Below are positions 53,957-64,000 of a DNA stretch of 64,000 bases, piece by piece; position 1 is the stretch's first letter; each line of letters opens with the position of its first letter. This stretch comes from Diaporthe sp. PMI_573 (Eukaryota > Ascomycota > Sordariomycetes > Diaporthales > Diaporthaceae), in contig JAJTUP010000072.1 of NCBI GenBank assembly GCA_021399435.1, positions 124,001-188,000 of the forward strand, written 5' to 3'. The notes below the pieces were generated by a model. That model was not told the origin of the DNA. It made no database searches and saw only the letters and a list, made by a program, of their open reading frames with translations. The position numbers and the translations under genes were made by a program.

Positions 53957-54500
53957 ACGTGGTTTACCACTGAGTGGTCCATATCACTGAGTGGTCCATT
54001 TTCACTATATCTGCCAACTTCAGCCACCCTTAGCACCCGCCCAAGGCGAAGAAATCAATTAAAATTGGCACCAATTGGTGCCAACTGCTCTCAATTGCTT
54101 ATTTTCAATTGATTTCGTCAATTTGGAGGGGCTTGGCGTGGGTGCAGTGTGACTGGGAATCATTAAGGTTTTGGTGGGATAGGCTTTTTTTGGTGCTAGT
54201 CGCGTCCGTGATTTTCGCGTCAATCCTGCCCTAATCTACCTAGTTAAACATTCAACGCGTCAGAAATCAACAACAAAGACATGTATCCTTCATCTAAAGA
54301 AGACAAAATACTCTTAGCTATCCAGGCTATTCAGAACTCCAAAAAAAATCAAATGAAACCTATATCTATAACTCAAGCTGCTAAGATCTTCAACGTTCCT
54401 AAAACTACACTACGCCGCAGGATGAATAAACAACGCTCTCGCGAAGAATCACGCATCGACACCCATAAACTCAACATAACGATCACATTTGAACGTGTGT
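53957..54500 (+). mobile_element. Pogo/Fot1-like element 5' end (pogo-B), truncated
   Basis: Starts ACGTGGTTTACCAC right after TA (53955-53956) and shares the GGCACCAATTGGTGCC block and much of the 5' leader with pogo-A at 27859. The coding start at 54281 (MYPSSKEDKILLAIQAIQN) carries the psq HTH (AAKIFNVPKTTLRRRM) and keeps its frame through an A8 tract, unlike pogo-A. Homology stops near 54480; the rest of the transposase is absent. Confidence 0.75.
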
Positions 54501-54502
54501 AG
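54281..54502 (+). pseudogene. Pogo-B transposase N-terminal stub
   Basis: A 73-codon frame with a psq-type HTH, ending abruptly after DTHKLNI, where pogo-A continues into its second DNA-binding domain. It could at most encode a DNA-binding fragment; there is no catalytic domain. Confidence 0.7.
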
Positions 54503-54830
54503 TGAGAGACCTGAGCACGAAGCGTTGGCCAGGACTTGGATAAATTGTGAGTACCAAATACCCAGCAGACCAGATCGGATTGACAAGGCAGGACCCTCTG
54601 TACGACGCTGCGCTGACAGGACTGACATTGGCTGGCGCCAACGCGGCGCATCAAAACTCGAATTATGACGACGTGCTCGCTGCCGCTAGGCCCTTTGTAG
54701 AGAAGTAACCTCGTTTTCTACACGAAATGGTCTCAATGATGGTGTTCATGTTGAATGTCAATGTTGACTACTCTGAAGAATCTCATTACGACTCTTTGAT
54801 AAGAAACCTACATATCCACAACATCCTTAG

Positions 54831-55347
54831 CTTTCAAAACCATTTGGCTTCCGGGGCGAGTTCAAGTTAAGATTGTTCATGAGCAAGTTTGCCATGCTCG
54901 CTCTCAACATCAGGCACATTGTCATTCTCATCACGCTGGCGAGCAACTCGTCCATGATGCCGACCAAAGAAAAATGGACACCTCTGATGAGCGTGGTGAG
55001 TCTTGTCTCCTTTCCCGAAATCGCGGTTCGTCTTGTGGGTAGGCTGACGCTTCTTTCCAGAGGTGGTTGATGCACTGACTGGGTGCGCAAAGTGGGCACT
55101 GGACTTTCTGTGCTGGCTAACGGATAGTCTTTTCGTCCTACGCGATGATCCGAAGTTCATGGAGCTTCTCAACCCCGCGCGCTTCTCAGAGATGAACACT
55201 TATCTCAAATCTAAGAACGAGGTCTCCCTACACCTGTTGCTTTGTTCGTCGACGAGGGGGCTCCTCCTGGCCACCTGCAAGCGTCTTAATCACCTCCAAG
55301 TGATGAGCACTCAGGCCACGCAGTGCTGGGACAAGAATCCCGCCTAG
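54831..55347 (+). pseudogene. Mediator subunit 16 (MED16/SIN4)-like fragment
   Basis: Exons 54831-54995 and 55063-55347 flank a 67-nt intron (GTGAGT donor, CCAGAG acceptor). The peptide contains FRGEFKLRLFMSKFAMLALN, then GCAKWALDFLCWLTDSLFVL and EVSLHLLLCSSTRGLLLATC. I recognise this as the C-terminal region of fungal MED16, a tail-module subunit of the transcriptional Mediator. Only about 150 residues are present; the beta-propeller N-terminus is absent upstream and the end (WDKNPA, stop at 55345-55347) abuts a duplicated segment. A dispersed fragment rather than the working gene. Confidence 0.6.
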
Positions 55348-55948
55348 CCAGTCGTAGGTCTGCTTTCTTTTCCTTTATAATCTCAGCAACTAAAGAACTC
55401 AGAACACATCCTATACGACTTGCCTGTGATGTCAACTTTTCTAACTTTTCTACCAGGTAGATCAGCTCCCGGATGTCGGGCGGGACGTCATCATGCGTCT
55501 GAAGTGGGTGACCCTCCTCAGCGTACTTAACCAGCTTCGTCAAGATCTTGGTATCTAGCTTATAGTGCTTTCGAGCATCTTTGTCACGCCGACAGTACGG
55601 CCCAAGGTGACATAGGCGCCCGTCGCACTGCATAAGCCGATAAACGTCCTGCCAAACACAAGGTCGACCCGAGGCTTCCTGCTCGTCCAAGAGCGTATCC
55701 TTCTCTGCCAACTGTGTTGCCGTAGCACCGCGGCCAGCACTCGGCCGTGTTCGCCCGGTGACAGGCTGGCCACGCTCTCTGTAGATAAAGGAGATATCGA
55801 TTCTGTTGGAAGGCAGCACTTCGGGCCCGTCGGAGGCCCGGTGAAGGGCACCGTAGTATCGGCGAAAGGCACCGCAGCACCGCTCAGGCCCATATGGCGC
55901 CCAAGTCAGGGCTGAGCCTCGCTCAGGCCAGCGTGCATCGAGATCCAT
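55286..55948 (-). pseudogene. Chimeric copy of the unrecognised fungal gene family at 12.9-14.2 kb
   Basis: Minus-strand ORF of 220 residues. Its middle (55451-55804) matches 13312-13662 at about 96% by eye, encoding RGQPVTGRTRPSAGRGATA and CDGRLCHLGPYCRRDKDA. The ends differ completely: the N-terminal 50 residues are new sequence and the C-terminal part continues with KLEKLTSQASRIGCVLSSL instead of the other copy's tail. It overlaps the end of the MED16-like fragment on the opposite strand. Function unknown; probably a rearranged duplicate. Confidence 0.5.
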
Positions 55949-56470
55949 GAGGGATGGGCAGGTCAGGTTATAAGATGGGTGGCTAGACGCACTGGAATCA
56001 CAATGTAGTTAGGTATCAATCGTAACATAGCACGGAATGTTCAGATCCTGATCTGCCCTCAAGCAATCTTTGCCCAGCATCTTCCCCTGACCTCTCGACA
56101 GTTGATATATTAGATAGCATGCCAGGCTCTGTAATATACATATTAGTATCCCCAAAGATATTATTACTTTAGAGAAGTTAGGTTTCAGGTACTTATATAG
56201 TTATAGGGCCAGTTTCTGCCTTACCGTCTCCTACCATACAAGTAATAACAAGGTCTAGGTTATCTATAATTGCCCCAAACAATACTGTCAGGATATATTT
56301 AAGCTCTCCACCCTTGTAAATTATTCCGGGTATCTATAGGTTAATATAGCTACAGGGAATCACAATAATTTCAGCAATATCTTTATCTCGGCACTCTTGT
56401 AGCAAGATCTAATATACCTTAGATGTCCTCCCGGCACTAAAAATTTAGATATTAAACTTCCTAGATCCTT
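55949..56470. other. AT-rich intergenic stretch
   Basis: A+T-rich sequence with no supported gene; a weak minus-strand ORF at 56360-56572 runs into the hAT-G end and looks like a shadow. Confidence 0.45.
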
Positions 56471-56513
56471 AGGGAGACACTGGAGCAGGTGGAGAAGGAT
56501 GTGGAGGACGAGG

Positions 56514-58153
56514 CAGGGTTGAAAGCCACTCCACTCAATCCACTGGCTGCTCGAGTGGAGTGGGTGGATCATAATCCACTGAAGGTCTCAGAATAGTGGA
56601 TCCACTGGAGGCTGTCGTGGATTAGGGTGGATTGGGTGGATTGGCAATGCCTCAATTCGTAATGGCGAAGCTATTCCCGAAGCCCTTGCCCACCTAAGTG
56701 CCCTGTTCCAGGCTCCAAGCGAGACTATCTCCAACTGGCTTCCATCTCGTCTTGAACACTCGCCACCTGAGTAAGCCACTGTGTTGCCCACTCTTCAAGT
56801 TGTTGATCTGACATCGGAGCCAATTCGGGATTGACTCTTTCTTCATCTATCGAGATAAAGAAGGGATCTAAATCATGTTCCTTGTCAAAGCGCTTGATGA
56901 AGCCATTCGCAATTGCTTGTTCCCGGGGGTCGTGTAGATCAAGCTTCAGGGATTCCGCGAGAGTCTGTTGCCCCGTAGGCTTCCTGCTCTTGGAATTAGC
57001 CTTCCTCTCAGCAGTTCCTTTGGTCCTGCCAGGCGGAGCGCGAATCCCGTGGTCATTGAACAGATGATTGTACGCGTTGTGAATGCCATCAGCTTCGAAA
57101 TGACGTGGGTGTAGGGCATTCTTGCGAATGCACGCTTGGCAAACCCATCTGCGGTCGCCTTCCTTTTGGATATCATAACCAAATTGCCAGGCCCAACACC
57201 GCGTTTCTCTAGCTCGCTCAGAGAATGCCCAGCCCGGGAAATGCCTCCGGAGCGTACGTTCGTAGTGGTCATCGCTTGCGGAATGGGTCGAGGATGTCGA
57301 GAAAGGGGTCGAAGTTGAACGTGGAGGATAAGGCGTCGAACAGGGCGTTGATTCGGGGGCCGACCCGAAACCGCTGTCGGAAACATCGACGTAAAAATCA
57401 GGCGAGGTCATGGTAAAAAGATGTCTTGATCATGTCGGTATCGCAATGGATGGTGGCAGTCAAAGGTCAGTAGGTTGTCTACGGAGCGCGAAAAACGCGT
57501 CCAACGGGGAAGCAAGTCGTGAGGGGCTGAATTCGTTAAGTCCCTAATAGCCTCCAAGTACGAACTGACGCGGTAAGTGAAACTAGTAATTGTTCGCGCA
57601 GTATTGAAATAATGAAGACTCTGGACGCGTTTTTCGAATCGCCTTGCAGAAGTCTATTGAATAGTATAAATTTCGTACCATGAGTCCAAAACGTGGATAG
57701 TCGAGGTACTCGAAATACGGTTGTGCAACTAGACCATGTACGAATGATTAACTGCCGTCATGACGATGTGGGATTCCATGAGGAAATCTTAAGGGCACAA
57801 GTCGAGATCTAAATCATTCGAATGAGAAAACCCAGAATATTCGAATAGTACCTCATTTAAATTGCGTATTGTAAAATCGCACTCTCTGGAAGCTTGATGA
57901 TGTTTTCGATATAGGGTAGAAGGATTACTGCGACGGTGGGGCGATCAGGCACTGTTAGGGTCTCTCTGCCAAATTATATGGGCGTCCCTAACTGCCCCAC
58001 TTCTAATCCACCCAATCCACCCACTCCACTCCACGAGATCGTCTGGTGGATTCGGTGGATTAGCCAATCCACTAGAATTTTGCCAGTGGAGTGGACAGTG
58101 GAATCCACGAGTGGATCCACTGCGTGGATTGAGTGGAGTGGCTTTCAACCCTG
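56514..58153 (-). mobile_element. Internally deleted hAT derivative (hAT-G) with perfect TIRs and TSD
   Basis: 1,640 bp. The terminal repeat CAGGGTTGAAAGCCACTCCA at 56514 continues to about 56542 and is exactly inverted at the right end (58153). A perfect 8-bp duplication GGACGAGG flanks it (56506-56513 and 58154-58161). Subterminal arrays of GTGGAT/ATCCAC fill both ends. It retains only the N-terminal part of a hAT transposase gene, so it must have moved with transposase from another copy. Its inner motifs resemble those of hAT-B. Confidence 0.93.
56725..57411 (-). pseudogene. hAT transposase N-terminal fragment with BED zinc finger (hAT-G)
   Basis: A 228-residue minus-strand ORF from the ATG ending at 57411. 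Residues about 40-115 form a BED-type finger region (FPGWAFSERARETRCWAWQF, WVCQACIRKN, AYNHLFNDHGI) closely resembling the N-terminus of hAT-B. It then reads LAESLKLDLHDPREQAIANG and is cut at KEHDLDPFF; the catalytic core and dimerisation domain are absent. It stays open, so it could encode a DNA-binding protein without catalysis, which might compete with full transposase. That role is inference. Confidence 0.8.
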
Positions 58154-58445
58154 GGACGAGGACGACGAGGAAATGGAGGAAGTGGAGGAAGTGGTTCGAG
58201 CCGACTTTCCAGTACAGCCCGGCGACCCTACCGCTTTGAGGCTGTTCCAAGCTGTCAACAAGGCCCGTGAAACTGCTAAGGAAGCGAACAAAGATGTCGC
58301 AAAGGCCTACGAAACCGTTGCTTGGACGTCCGCAGAATTGATGACCCACTTGGCCAAAGAACGGGACCACACTGACGGCTCTATTGGTCCGAGACGACAC
58401 ATTGAGGGCCCCCGGCAGGCGAAGTATCCATGGAGGAGTACCTAA

Positions 58446-59359
58446 TGGACGTGCTGTGATATGGACAGAAGACGCGGCGCACGATCTTTGCAGATGGGCA
58501 CAGTGCTTCGACGCTCTCAGACTACCTGCCGATCCTCGGCGCTTATCGACTTTGATGCAAGAGCTAACGCGGCAAAGCCAGCAGTCCGGCGCATCCATGC
58601 TGCTATTCCCATAATCTTTTCTTGGTCCAAATTGCAGAAAGACGACCTATTATGATGCCCGGGCTGCAATTACTCTTTCGACGTCAGCCAGAACAATGCT
58701 GATCAAATAGGAAGACCTACGTTTGAATCGACCTAGTTGTTGAATGAGGTCGGGGCCTGTCATTAGATTGCGTGTATTAACCTAATCGACCGAGTTGCGA
58801 TGTGGCAGTTACCCTACTGCTCGTAATCCCCACCACCCACAGCCCTGATATCACTGAGGGCTTTTGACACCTTTAAGCACGCCTCTGGTACCAAGGGGGA
58901 AGTGAGGTTTGCCTTGCGCTAGGCAACTCAACCCAGTGAGTGCAAACACTTTGCCACAGAAGGACCCCGTAGGGCATGCATCTAACTTCCAGCCTCGCCA
59001 GTCCCTATAATCCAAGCCTCGGGGTCCTCAGCGTTCATTGCTATAATAAGGAGCTTTTGCCGTGGGTTTATATGACCGCTTGCAGGATCTTACAAAATCA
59101 TTGGGTACGTACCTACCTAGGTAGGTAGGCAGGCATCCTGCAGGTGTGATGCATGTGGTGCCATGCTGGCATGGAAACCCAAGTGCTGCGCCGTTAGCCC
59201 CCGCATGCAACAGTATCTGCTCGGCATTAGTGCGTGCCACTTCTATTAAGGGGGGTCCTCCCATGCGTCCGGGCCACGCACAATCCCCGACATCTATCCA
59301 TTTCTCTTTGATTGACCCGCGTTCCCCGAAGGTAACACCTCTCTACACTGTACACCAAC
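58446..59359. other. Intergenic, no supported gene
   Basis: No ORF with a recognised domain. A short CCTACCTAGGTAGGTAGGCAGG tract with dyad symmetry lies at about 59111-59132. The right end is the promoter region of the ankyrin gene. Confidence 0.4.
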
Positions 59360-61331
59360 ATGGGCTGCAGTCTTAGTCATATCGCAGGAAGAAAGGCTGC
59401 AGCTAGAGCCATTAATGACATCTTGGAAGATGAAACAGTGAGTTTAATTTTCTGGCCATAAAGGAAGAATCTAATGGCAGCAGATGGTCAGAGAGCTGTC
59501 AATGTATAGATCGTCGCTGTCCGAAAAGTCGCGGCAGAACCTACTCTTACTGGCCGAGCGGCCCCCAGAAACAGCAAAGGTGGAGGAAACAGCAGATGCG
59601 GAGGGGATATGCTCATGGAATGGAGTGAGGACATCAGACCATTCCAACCTTCTGAATCGGAAGGACCTGAGGGCATTCTTACGCCTACAACCCGCCGACC
59701 TCAATCTTGTACCCAGCCTTCGAAGGGACTTCGAGCGTTGGAAGAAAGAGCCGATGACCTTCTTTGAGGGCCTCAACATGGATACTGGCGTCGACGGAGA
59801 CCTCTCGGCGTACCTCTCCAGGCAAAACCAGAATGCCAACCTCCTCAGAAGCGGTAATCTTAATAATAGCCGCATCAGACTGAGGATCCTCAAGGCCTTC
59901 TTCAATCAGGCTGAAAGAATTTGCCAGAAACCTGGCTTCGACAACCTGGAGCAACATACCGGGCGGGACTGGGCCAGTCGTGGCCGCACATACAACTATC
60001 TCAGGCGGACTCTGGGTACGGGCTGCCTCTTCTTGCTACCAGCCGCGGTTGGTGATACTGTGTAGGTCTCCCTTAGATCCAACAGGTCGCACACTTCTGA
60101 CATTCACAGTTGGGAGCAACGGCTGTCAGCTAAGGGCAAGGAGCGCGAAGTGGTAATGTGTAGACTGAAGCTTTTAGGCATCAGAAAAAGGGTCCGTGAT
60201 CTCCAGGCAGAAGTACTGGAAGAAATATTCTTAAAATGCTCCTCGAACCCCTCACATCCGTTGTTCTGCGCCAACGTCAACATCAACCAGTCCCACTGAC
60301 GACACGCAATGGAACCTGGCTCTTGTTGCGACACGAATCAACAGACAATCCGAACAAGTCTTTTACCGGGTACCGGTCACTTTCGACTACGACTCGCCCA
60401 TTTTCATTTGCGTGCAGAACGGGGATATCGAGGGAATGAGGGCTCTGTGGGTGTCAGGCTCGGCGTCTCTCGACGCGGTCGACCCGTACAATCTTGGTTT
60501 ACTCTACTATGCAACCTATTATTGCTGGCGGAACCGAGATATAGAGACCTCGGTCGCCACATTTGGAGCATTGGTTCATGCTGGTGCCAACGTTGGGTGG
60601 ATGGATAATCTCGGGAAGTATGTGCCCCTTCTTCTGTCTCGACAATATTACATGAGGAGTATTGCTGACTGACCTGAAGTACGCCGTTGGACACAATGAT
60701 CGATATTTTCCTCGTAGAGTCAGCTATGAGAGGCCATTCTTTTATGACGCTCTTGAGCAAGCTGAGTGGGCTTTTCGGGAAGCCCGCCGATGAGATTTGG
60801 TCATCATACCTGTACTCGAGAGGATTCACGGACTTGCATAATGTGTTACTCAAGCTCAACACAGACATTCCACTGGAAGCGTATCTTACGAAAATGGTCT
60901 TGGAGAACGGGTATTCAAGCATTTTACACGCCAGAGATCTCACGGGCAGGACGGTACTGGATTGGGCTGTCGAGCATGGCTGGTTGTGTGCCGCGAAAAC
61001 CTTGATACACTATGGAGCTGATGTCAAGCAAAGCAGAGGTGACGGCTTGTCTATGCTTCATCTCGCCTTAGCTGGGCCGGTCTCTGAACGAGGGGCCTCG
61101 TTTTTGGAGATCGTACAGCTTCTCCTTGCAAATGGAGCTGACGCCAATGCAATAGACGATGAGGGGTGGACGCCGTTACATATAGCCGCATCTTGGGGTT
61201 CAGATTCGGCTGTCGAACTTCTACGACAATACTCTGATGACACACTTGTTACATACTGTTGTGAGACTGCTGATCAGTTGGCTCAGAAGAATCGCGATGG
61301 GCAATGCTTGACCAAATGCATTTGTACCTAG
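59360..61331 (+). CDS. Ankyrin-repeat protein with possible N-myristoylation; one frameshift
   Basis: Exon 1 is 59360-59437; intron 1 ends at a tandem acceptor (59480 or 59483, both in frame). Exon 2 ends at about 60061; exon 3 starts at 60110 after TTCACAG; intron 3 is 60618-60679; the last exon ends at 61331. The protein starts MGCSLS, a candidate myristoylation/palmitoylation site. The middle is helical (FFEGLNMDTGVDGDLSAYLS). The C-terminus has ankyrin repeats (GRTVLDWAVEHGWLCAAKTL, LLLANGADANAID, GWTPLHIAASWG). Within exon 3 the frame changes near 60290, after VNINQS, with no plausible intron. This suggests a one-base lesion or a sequence error. Partner unknown. Confidence 0.6.
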
Positions 61332-61360
61332 TCCGCTCTGCCACACATGGCATTTCTTCC

Positions 61361-62155
61361 TCATGGACAATGACCTGTGTTTACCAGGGCCATGAGTCCA
61401 AACGTACATTTTCCCTGTTCCCGTTCGATGTACTCGCGAACAACACTCAGTCCACCTGTAGCTAGCATGTCGTCTCCGGGTCCAAGCACCAGACCTCTAT
61501 CAATAGGGCCCTTGCGGTCACCATCCAGTTCGTACAAATGCCCGTTCCTATGAGACTGAACGAAGCATACAAAGTGATAGTCCACTTCGTCCTCTGCGCT
61601 TTCTGGCACTTCTGATATCCCTTCAACCGCAACCTGCTTATACACGCGCTCAAGTTCAACGGAATTCTCAAGATACGAAGACCGCTCATGCGGCAACAGG
61701 GAAGAGCAGTCGCCGACTAAAGAGGCAAAGAATGATCCATGGCCTTCGCACATCAGTGAGTAAACCCATTTGAACATGGAACAGGAATCACGCTTACCGA
61801 CGAGATCCCGCGCTGGCCCGTTGCTGAGTGCATGGAGAATGCTGTAGAGTCCACATGCATTATTAATGGTTTACATAAACCACATAATGTCCTCAGTATC
61901 TCCCTCGGAATCGCTGCGTGTTGCGTCTTCACGCGCCCGCTCCTCCTCGTATCGATCAGTCGTAGGGAAAACCAGAATCAAGGCGAGGGCTGGGTGGGGT
62001 AGCAGGTCTGGATCGTCCAGTGATACGACATCCTGGAACTCGAGATCATGAGAGGTGCCAAGACAGCGGATCAGTCTATTGAATACGTCCGGGTTTGACT
62101 CCAGCGGGAGAAAATGCTTTGCGTATGATGTAGGCATGTTTGATGCGTGCATCAT
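61361..62155 (-). pseudogene. Ubiquitin C-terminal hydrolase (UCH, peptidase C12) with a stop at the active site
   Basis: Minus-strand exons 62155-61798 and 61743-61361 flank a 54-nt intron (GTAAGC donor). The N-terminus has FLPLESNPDVFNRLIRCLG and ALALILVFPTTDRYEEE. EDIMWFM is followed by TAA (in the 61870s) where the family has Gln; then TINNACG with the catalytic Cys; then CFVQSHRNGHLYELDGDRKG with the catalytic His and Asp region. The change CAA to TAA is one C-to-T transition. UCH enzymes release ubiquitin from small adducts. The frame is otherwise clean, so this is a young pseudogene unless the stop is read through. The ATG could be 62155 or 62137. Confidence 0.75.
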
Positions 62156-63335
62156 CACAACTAGTGTCCTTGTCGGCCAACAGTATTTAGCCATCCCCCG
62201 CAGAGCCGCAAGTGTCACAACATCTGACCCCACTCCCCACTCCTGCCGCCTGAAAGCTGAGACAGTTGGCAGATGCGATGTAGCCCTGCTTCCGGCGCTA
62301 AAGTCGAAACTCGCAGGGGTTAACGACGCTATTCTCGAATCTTCCCTATTCGGAAGGACGCTATTCTCGAAGGCTGACAGGACCCTCGCGATACGTGCAC
62401 ATGCCCGCCCATACTCGCTCCCGCACAATACATTGCTACAAGACTTCCGCAATACTAACAATACAGACATAGACGCCTAATCCATTTGCGTAGGCGAGGC
62501 CAAGGCCTGGCCTCATGCTTTTCCACATGGACCTCGATCTCGACTTGGACCTGCACCACACCCCTAGTGCCAATCCAGGTTGCGACCTCACCGCTCCCCT
62601 GCGCCATGACAGTCTTTATTCTGGCTCATCAGCAATCAAGGCCGCTCTGTATGGATGAAAACATGGGTACATACCGTAGTTCCTACGGACATCTTAGTCT
62701 CGTGCCTGTTTGGGGCGGACTCTCTAATCTGAGGTCCATTTATCTTCTTGAAGCCGCGCATGATGATGAAAGACGGGAGGTTGTGTGAGGCTATCCAAGG
62801 GCCGACTGGTCAGGATAGTCACACTACATTTAGAATACCGGGAATTCGTTCAGCTTTTAAGTCTCGATCGGGTAGGATTCACCTAAGATCATGGGTACAA
62901 GGTTCCATGATGCATCCCACCCTCCCTCAAGCGCACAACATTGTAAAATTCATATCCTTGAACAATCACAGACTTGTCATCTTCGACCCTGGTCATCTAT
63001 GCAGCTGCAGGAACGCGAATTCAGCACTTTACTGCGCTTCGGAGGCGTTGGGCACGCATTCTAAGGCATTTAGTGTGATAGCCATCGATGAGCAAGAACG
63101 CCTCATATGGCATAGCTGCTGAGGGCCACATCCAACACATCCTCGTTGAGCAGGATCTTGAGCGATGAGTGCCATTAAATTCTGGAGGTCAGTCACTGCG
63201 AGACTATATATATCTACTGTATTTACAGCATTTTACATCTTGCAACAGACCAAGACATCACCGCCATGACACATCACGTTAAATCGGTCCTCTAGTATCA
63301 CTATACTTTGATCACATAACTCCGACTTGCAGGCA
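62156..63335. other. Intergenic, no supported gene
   Basis: Contains the promoter region of the UCH-like gene and ORFs (62055-62480, 62486-62788, 62748-63122 on the plus strand) without recognised domains or splice structure. Confidence 0.4.
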
Positions 63336-63488
63336 ATGCCAAGTACCATGGGTGGTTATCCTATTACAAATAAAGAAGAGGGCGATGTTGACGGAGTGTC
63401 CTCAGGGGGGCAAGGTAGTGGTACCAGCAGCACAGGCTCTATGGGTGCAATCGGAGGAGGTTCAGGCCAAGGAACTGTGCCACGATAA
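63336..63488 (+). CDS. Small Gly/Ser-rich ORF, hypothetical
   Basis: A 50-residue frame (MPSTMGGYPITNKEEGDVDG, then Gly/Ser-rich). No signal peptide or domain. It may be an exon of an unseen gene or chance. An alternative start is ATG 63348. Confidence 0.2.
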   Translation: MPSTMGGYPITNKEEGDVDGVSSGGQGSGTSSTGSMGAIGGGSGQGTVPR

Positions 63489-63672
63489 TGTAAGAGGATA
63501 GCTACCCTGTCCACTGTCCGTTGCAATCCGTGAGTCGCGACCGGCAGGGATCCGGGTGGCACGGGCCACAGGCAAAAAAAAAGCATGATTCCGTGTTGAC
63601 CAGATCCCCCTCGGTCAGCCTCTTGATCATCAAAATCATCGTGAACTTTGTTATTCTGGTGTTGTGCCCGTT

Positions 63673-64000
63673 ATGCCTCTTCATGGTGTACATCTCTCTC
63701 ACTGGCAGCGGGCTAAGATGGAACTGCTGCTGCAGGGCGGCGTTGATAACGAGGCTATCGCTGAATATAGCGGATGCTCTCGCCGCAGCGCCCAGCGCAA
63801 CCGGAAGAAATGGGCCATCACAGGAAGCCTAGAGGTGAAGCAATCGTATGCTGGCAGACAGCTGATGAAGCCGTATCACGAGGAGGTTCGTTATTTCTCG
63901 TTGCCCTGCTTATACGTACGTTAGCTAACAGCTGTGCAACAGAGGACCAAGGAGTTCCTAACCCACAAGCCCGACTCTGACCTTCAAGAAATCTGCGATT
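63673..64000 (+). CDS. HTH-containing transposase-like gene, 3'-truncated by the window edge
   Basis: ATG 63673 begins MPLHGVHLSHWQRAKMELLL, followed by a helix-turn-helix-like segment NEAIAEYSGCSRRSAQRNRK. This resembles the N-terminal HTH of the Tc1/mariner-type gene at 11.86 kb (TNEIAEAVDCSDRTVRRIR). A 57-nt intron is likely (63886-63942, GTTCGT donor, GCTAAC branch, CAACAG acceptor) and leads into KEFLTHKPDSDLQEICD. The window ends before any catalytic motif. It is probably a Tc1/mariner-type transposase; a host DNA-binding protein is possible. Confidence 0.45.

Larger units (their letters stand above)
56471..58445 (+). pseudogene. Acidic ORF interrupted by hAT-G
   Basis: Left of the element, 56471-56513 reads RETLEQVEKDVEDE; right of it, from 58154, the frame continues DEDDEEMEEVEEVVRADFPV and runs to 58445 (KYPWRST). 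Removing the element and one target copy keeps one frame. The upstream part may begin after an AG acceptor near 56464, so 5' exons are likely lost or unrecognised. The right part is charged, helical (VNKARETAKEANKDVAKAYE) and of unknown family. Confidence 0.5.

Noticed and set aside
1..64000. A Starship captain (DUF3435 tyrosine recombinase)
   Set aside because: Cargo-like genes prompted a search, but no ORF or fragment with recognisable DUF3435 sequence could be found on either strand.
1..64000. CRISPR arrays, operons, ribosome binding sites, riboswitches
   Set aside because: The sequence is fungal nuclear DNA with introns; repeats seen are transposon ends, WD40 units and microsatellites, none with CRISPR-like spacing.

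Overview
This window looks like nuclear DNA of a filamentous ascomycete (Pezizomycotina). The genes carry short GT-AG introns of about 43-85 nt, several with TACTAAC-like branch points. The protein families are typical of these fungi: Fung_rhodopsin, CorA-like, HET-NACHT-WD40, FunK1 kinase, DUF3723-like, patatin-like. Most of the rest is transposon. No prokaryotic features, rRNA or tRNA genes were seen.

Layout. 1-7.4 kb: three hAT transposase copies (partial, complete, remnant) plus a pogo-type HTH stub. 7.7-9.3 kb: an intact seven-exon rhodopsin-like membrane protein gene on the minus strand. 10.1-12.9 kb: debris of a Ty3/Gypsy element followed by a frameshifted Tc1/mariner transposase. 12.9-14.2 kb: a broken gene of an unrecognised fungal family, part of which recurs at 55.5 kb. 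14.5-17.6 kb: a patatin-like fragment abutting a decayed hAT element. 18.4-20.4 kb: a five-exon CorA-like gene. 21.5-27.4 kb: a complete, apparently very young chromovirus-type Gypsy retrotransposon with 204-bp LTRs that look identical, a 5-bp target duplication and a chromodomain. 27.9-31.4 kb: a pogo/Fot1-like pseudo-element split by a solo LTR, with a second LTR copy in inverse orientation. 32.8-34.8 kb: a 5'-truncated hAT. 34.8-37.9 kb: an intact HET-NACHT-WD40 (HNWD) NLR whose start codon touches that hAT remnant. 38.2-46.9 kb: two equal-length 3,273-bp hAT elements, apparently identical, in opposite orientation around a DUF3723-like gene; one of them is inserted in that gene with a perfect 8-bp duplication. 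48.8-52.8 kb: a bZIP gene, local tandem repeats, a hairpin and an intact FunK1-type kinase. 53.2-55.9 kb: a frameshifted RNase III-like gene, a pogo stub, a MED16-like fragment and the duplicated segment. 56.5-58.2 kb: an internally deleted hAT derivative with perfect TIRs and 8-bp duplication inside an acidic ORF. 59.4-62.2 kb: an ankyrin gene and a ubiquitin C-terminal hydrolase with a stop next to its catalytic cysteine. 63.7-64 kb: the start of another HTH-containing gene.

Taken together this is a dynamic accessory compartment: insertions nested in older insertions, host genes broken by transposons, and a few intact genes (rhodopsin-like, CorA-like, HNWD, FunK1) between them. A patatin-like gene, an HNWD NLR and a DUF3723-like gene within 30 kb resemble the auxiliary cargo reported for giant fungal Starship elements, but no DUF3435 captain recombinase is visible, so that link is only a hypothesis.
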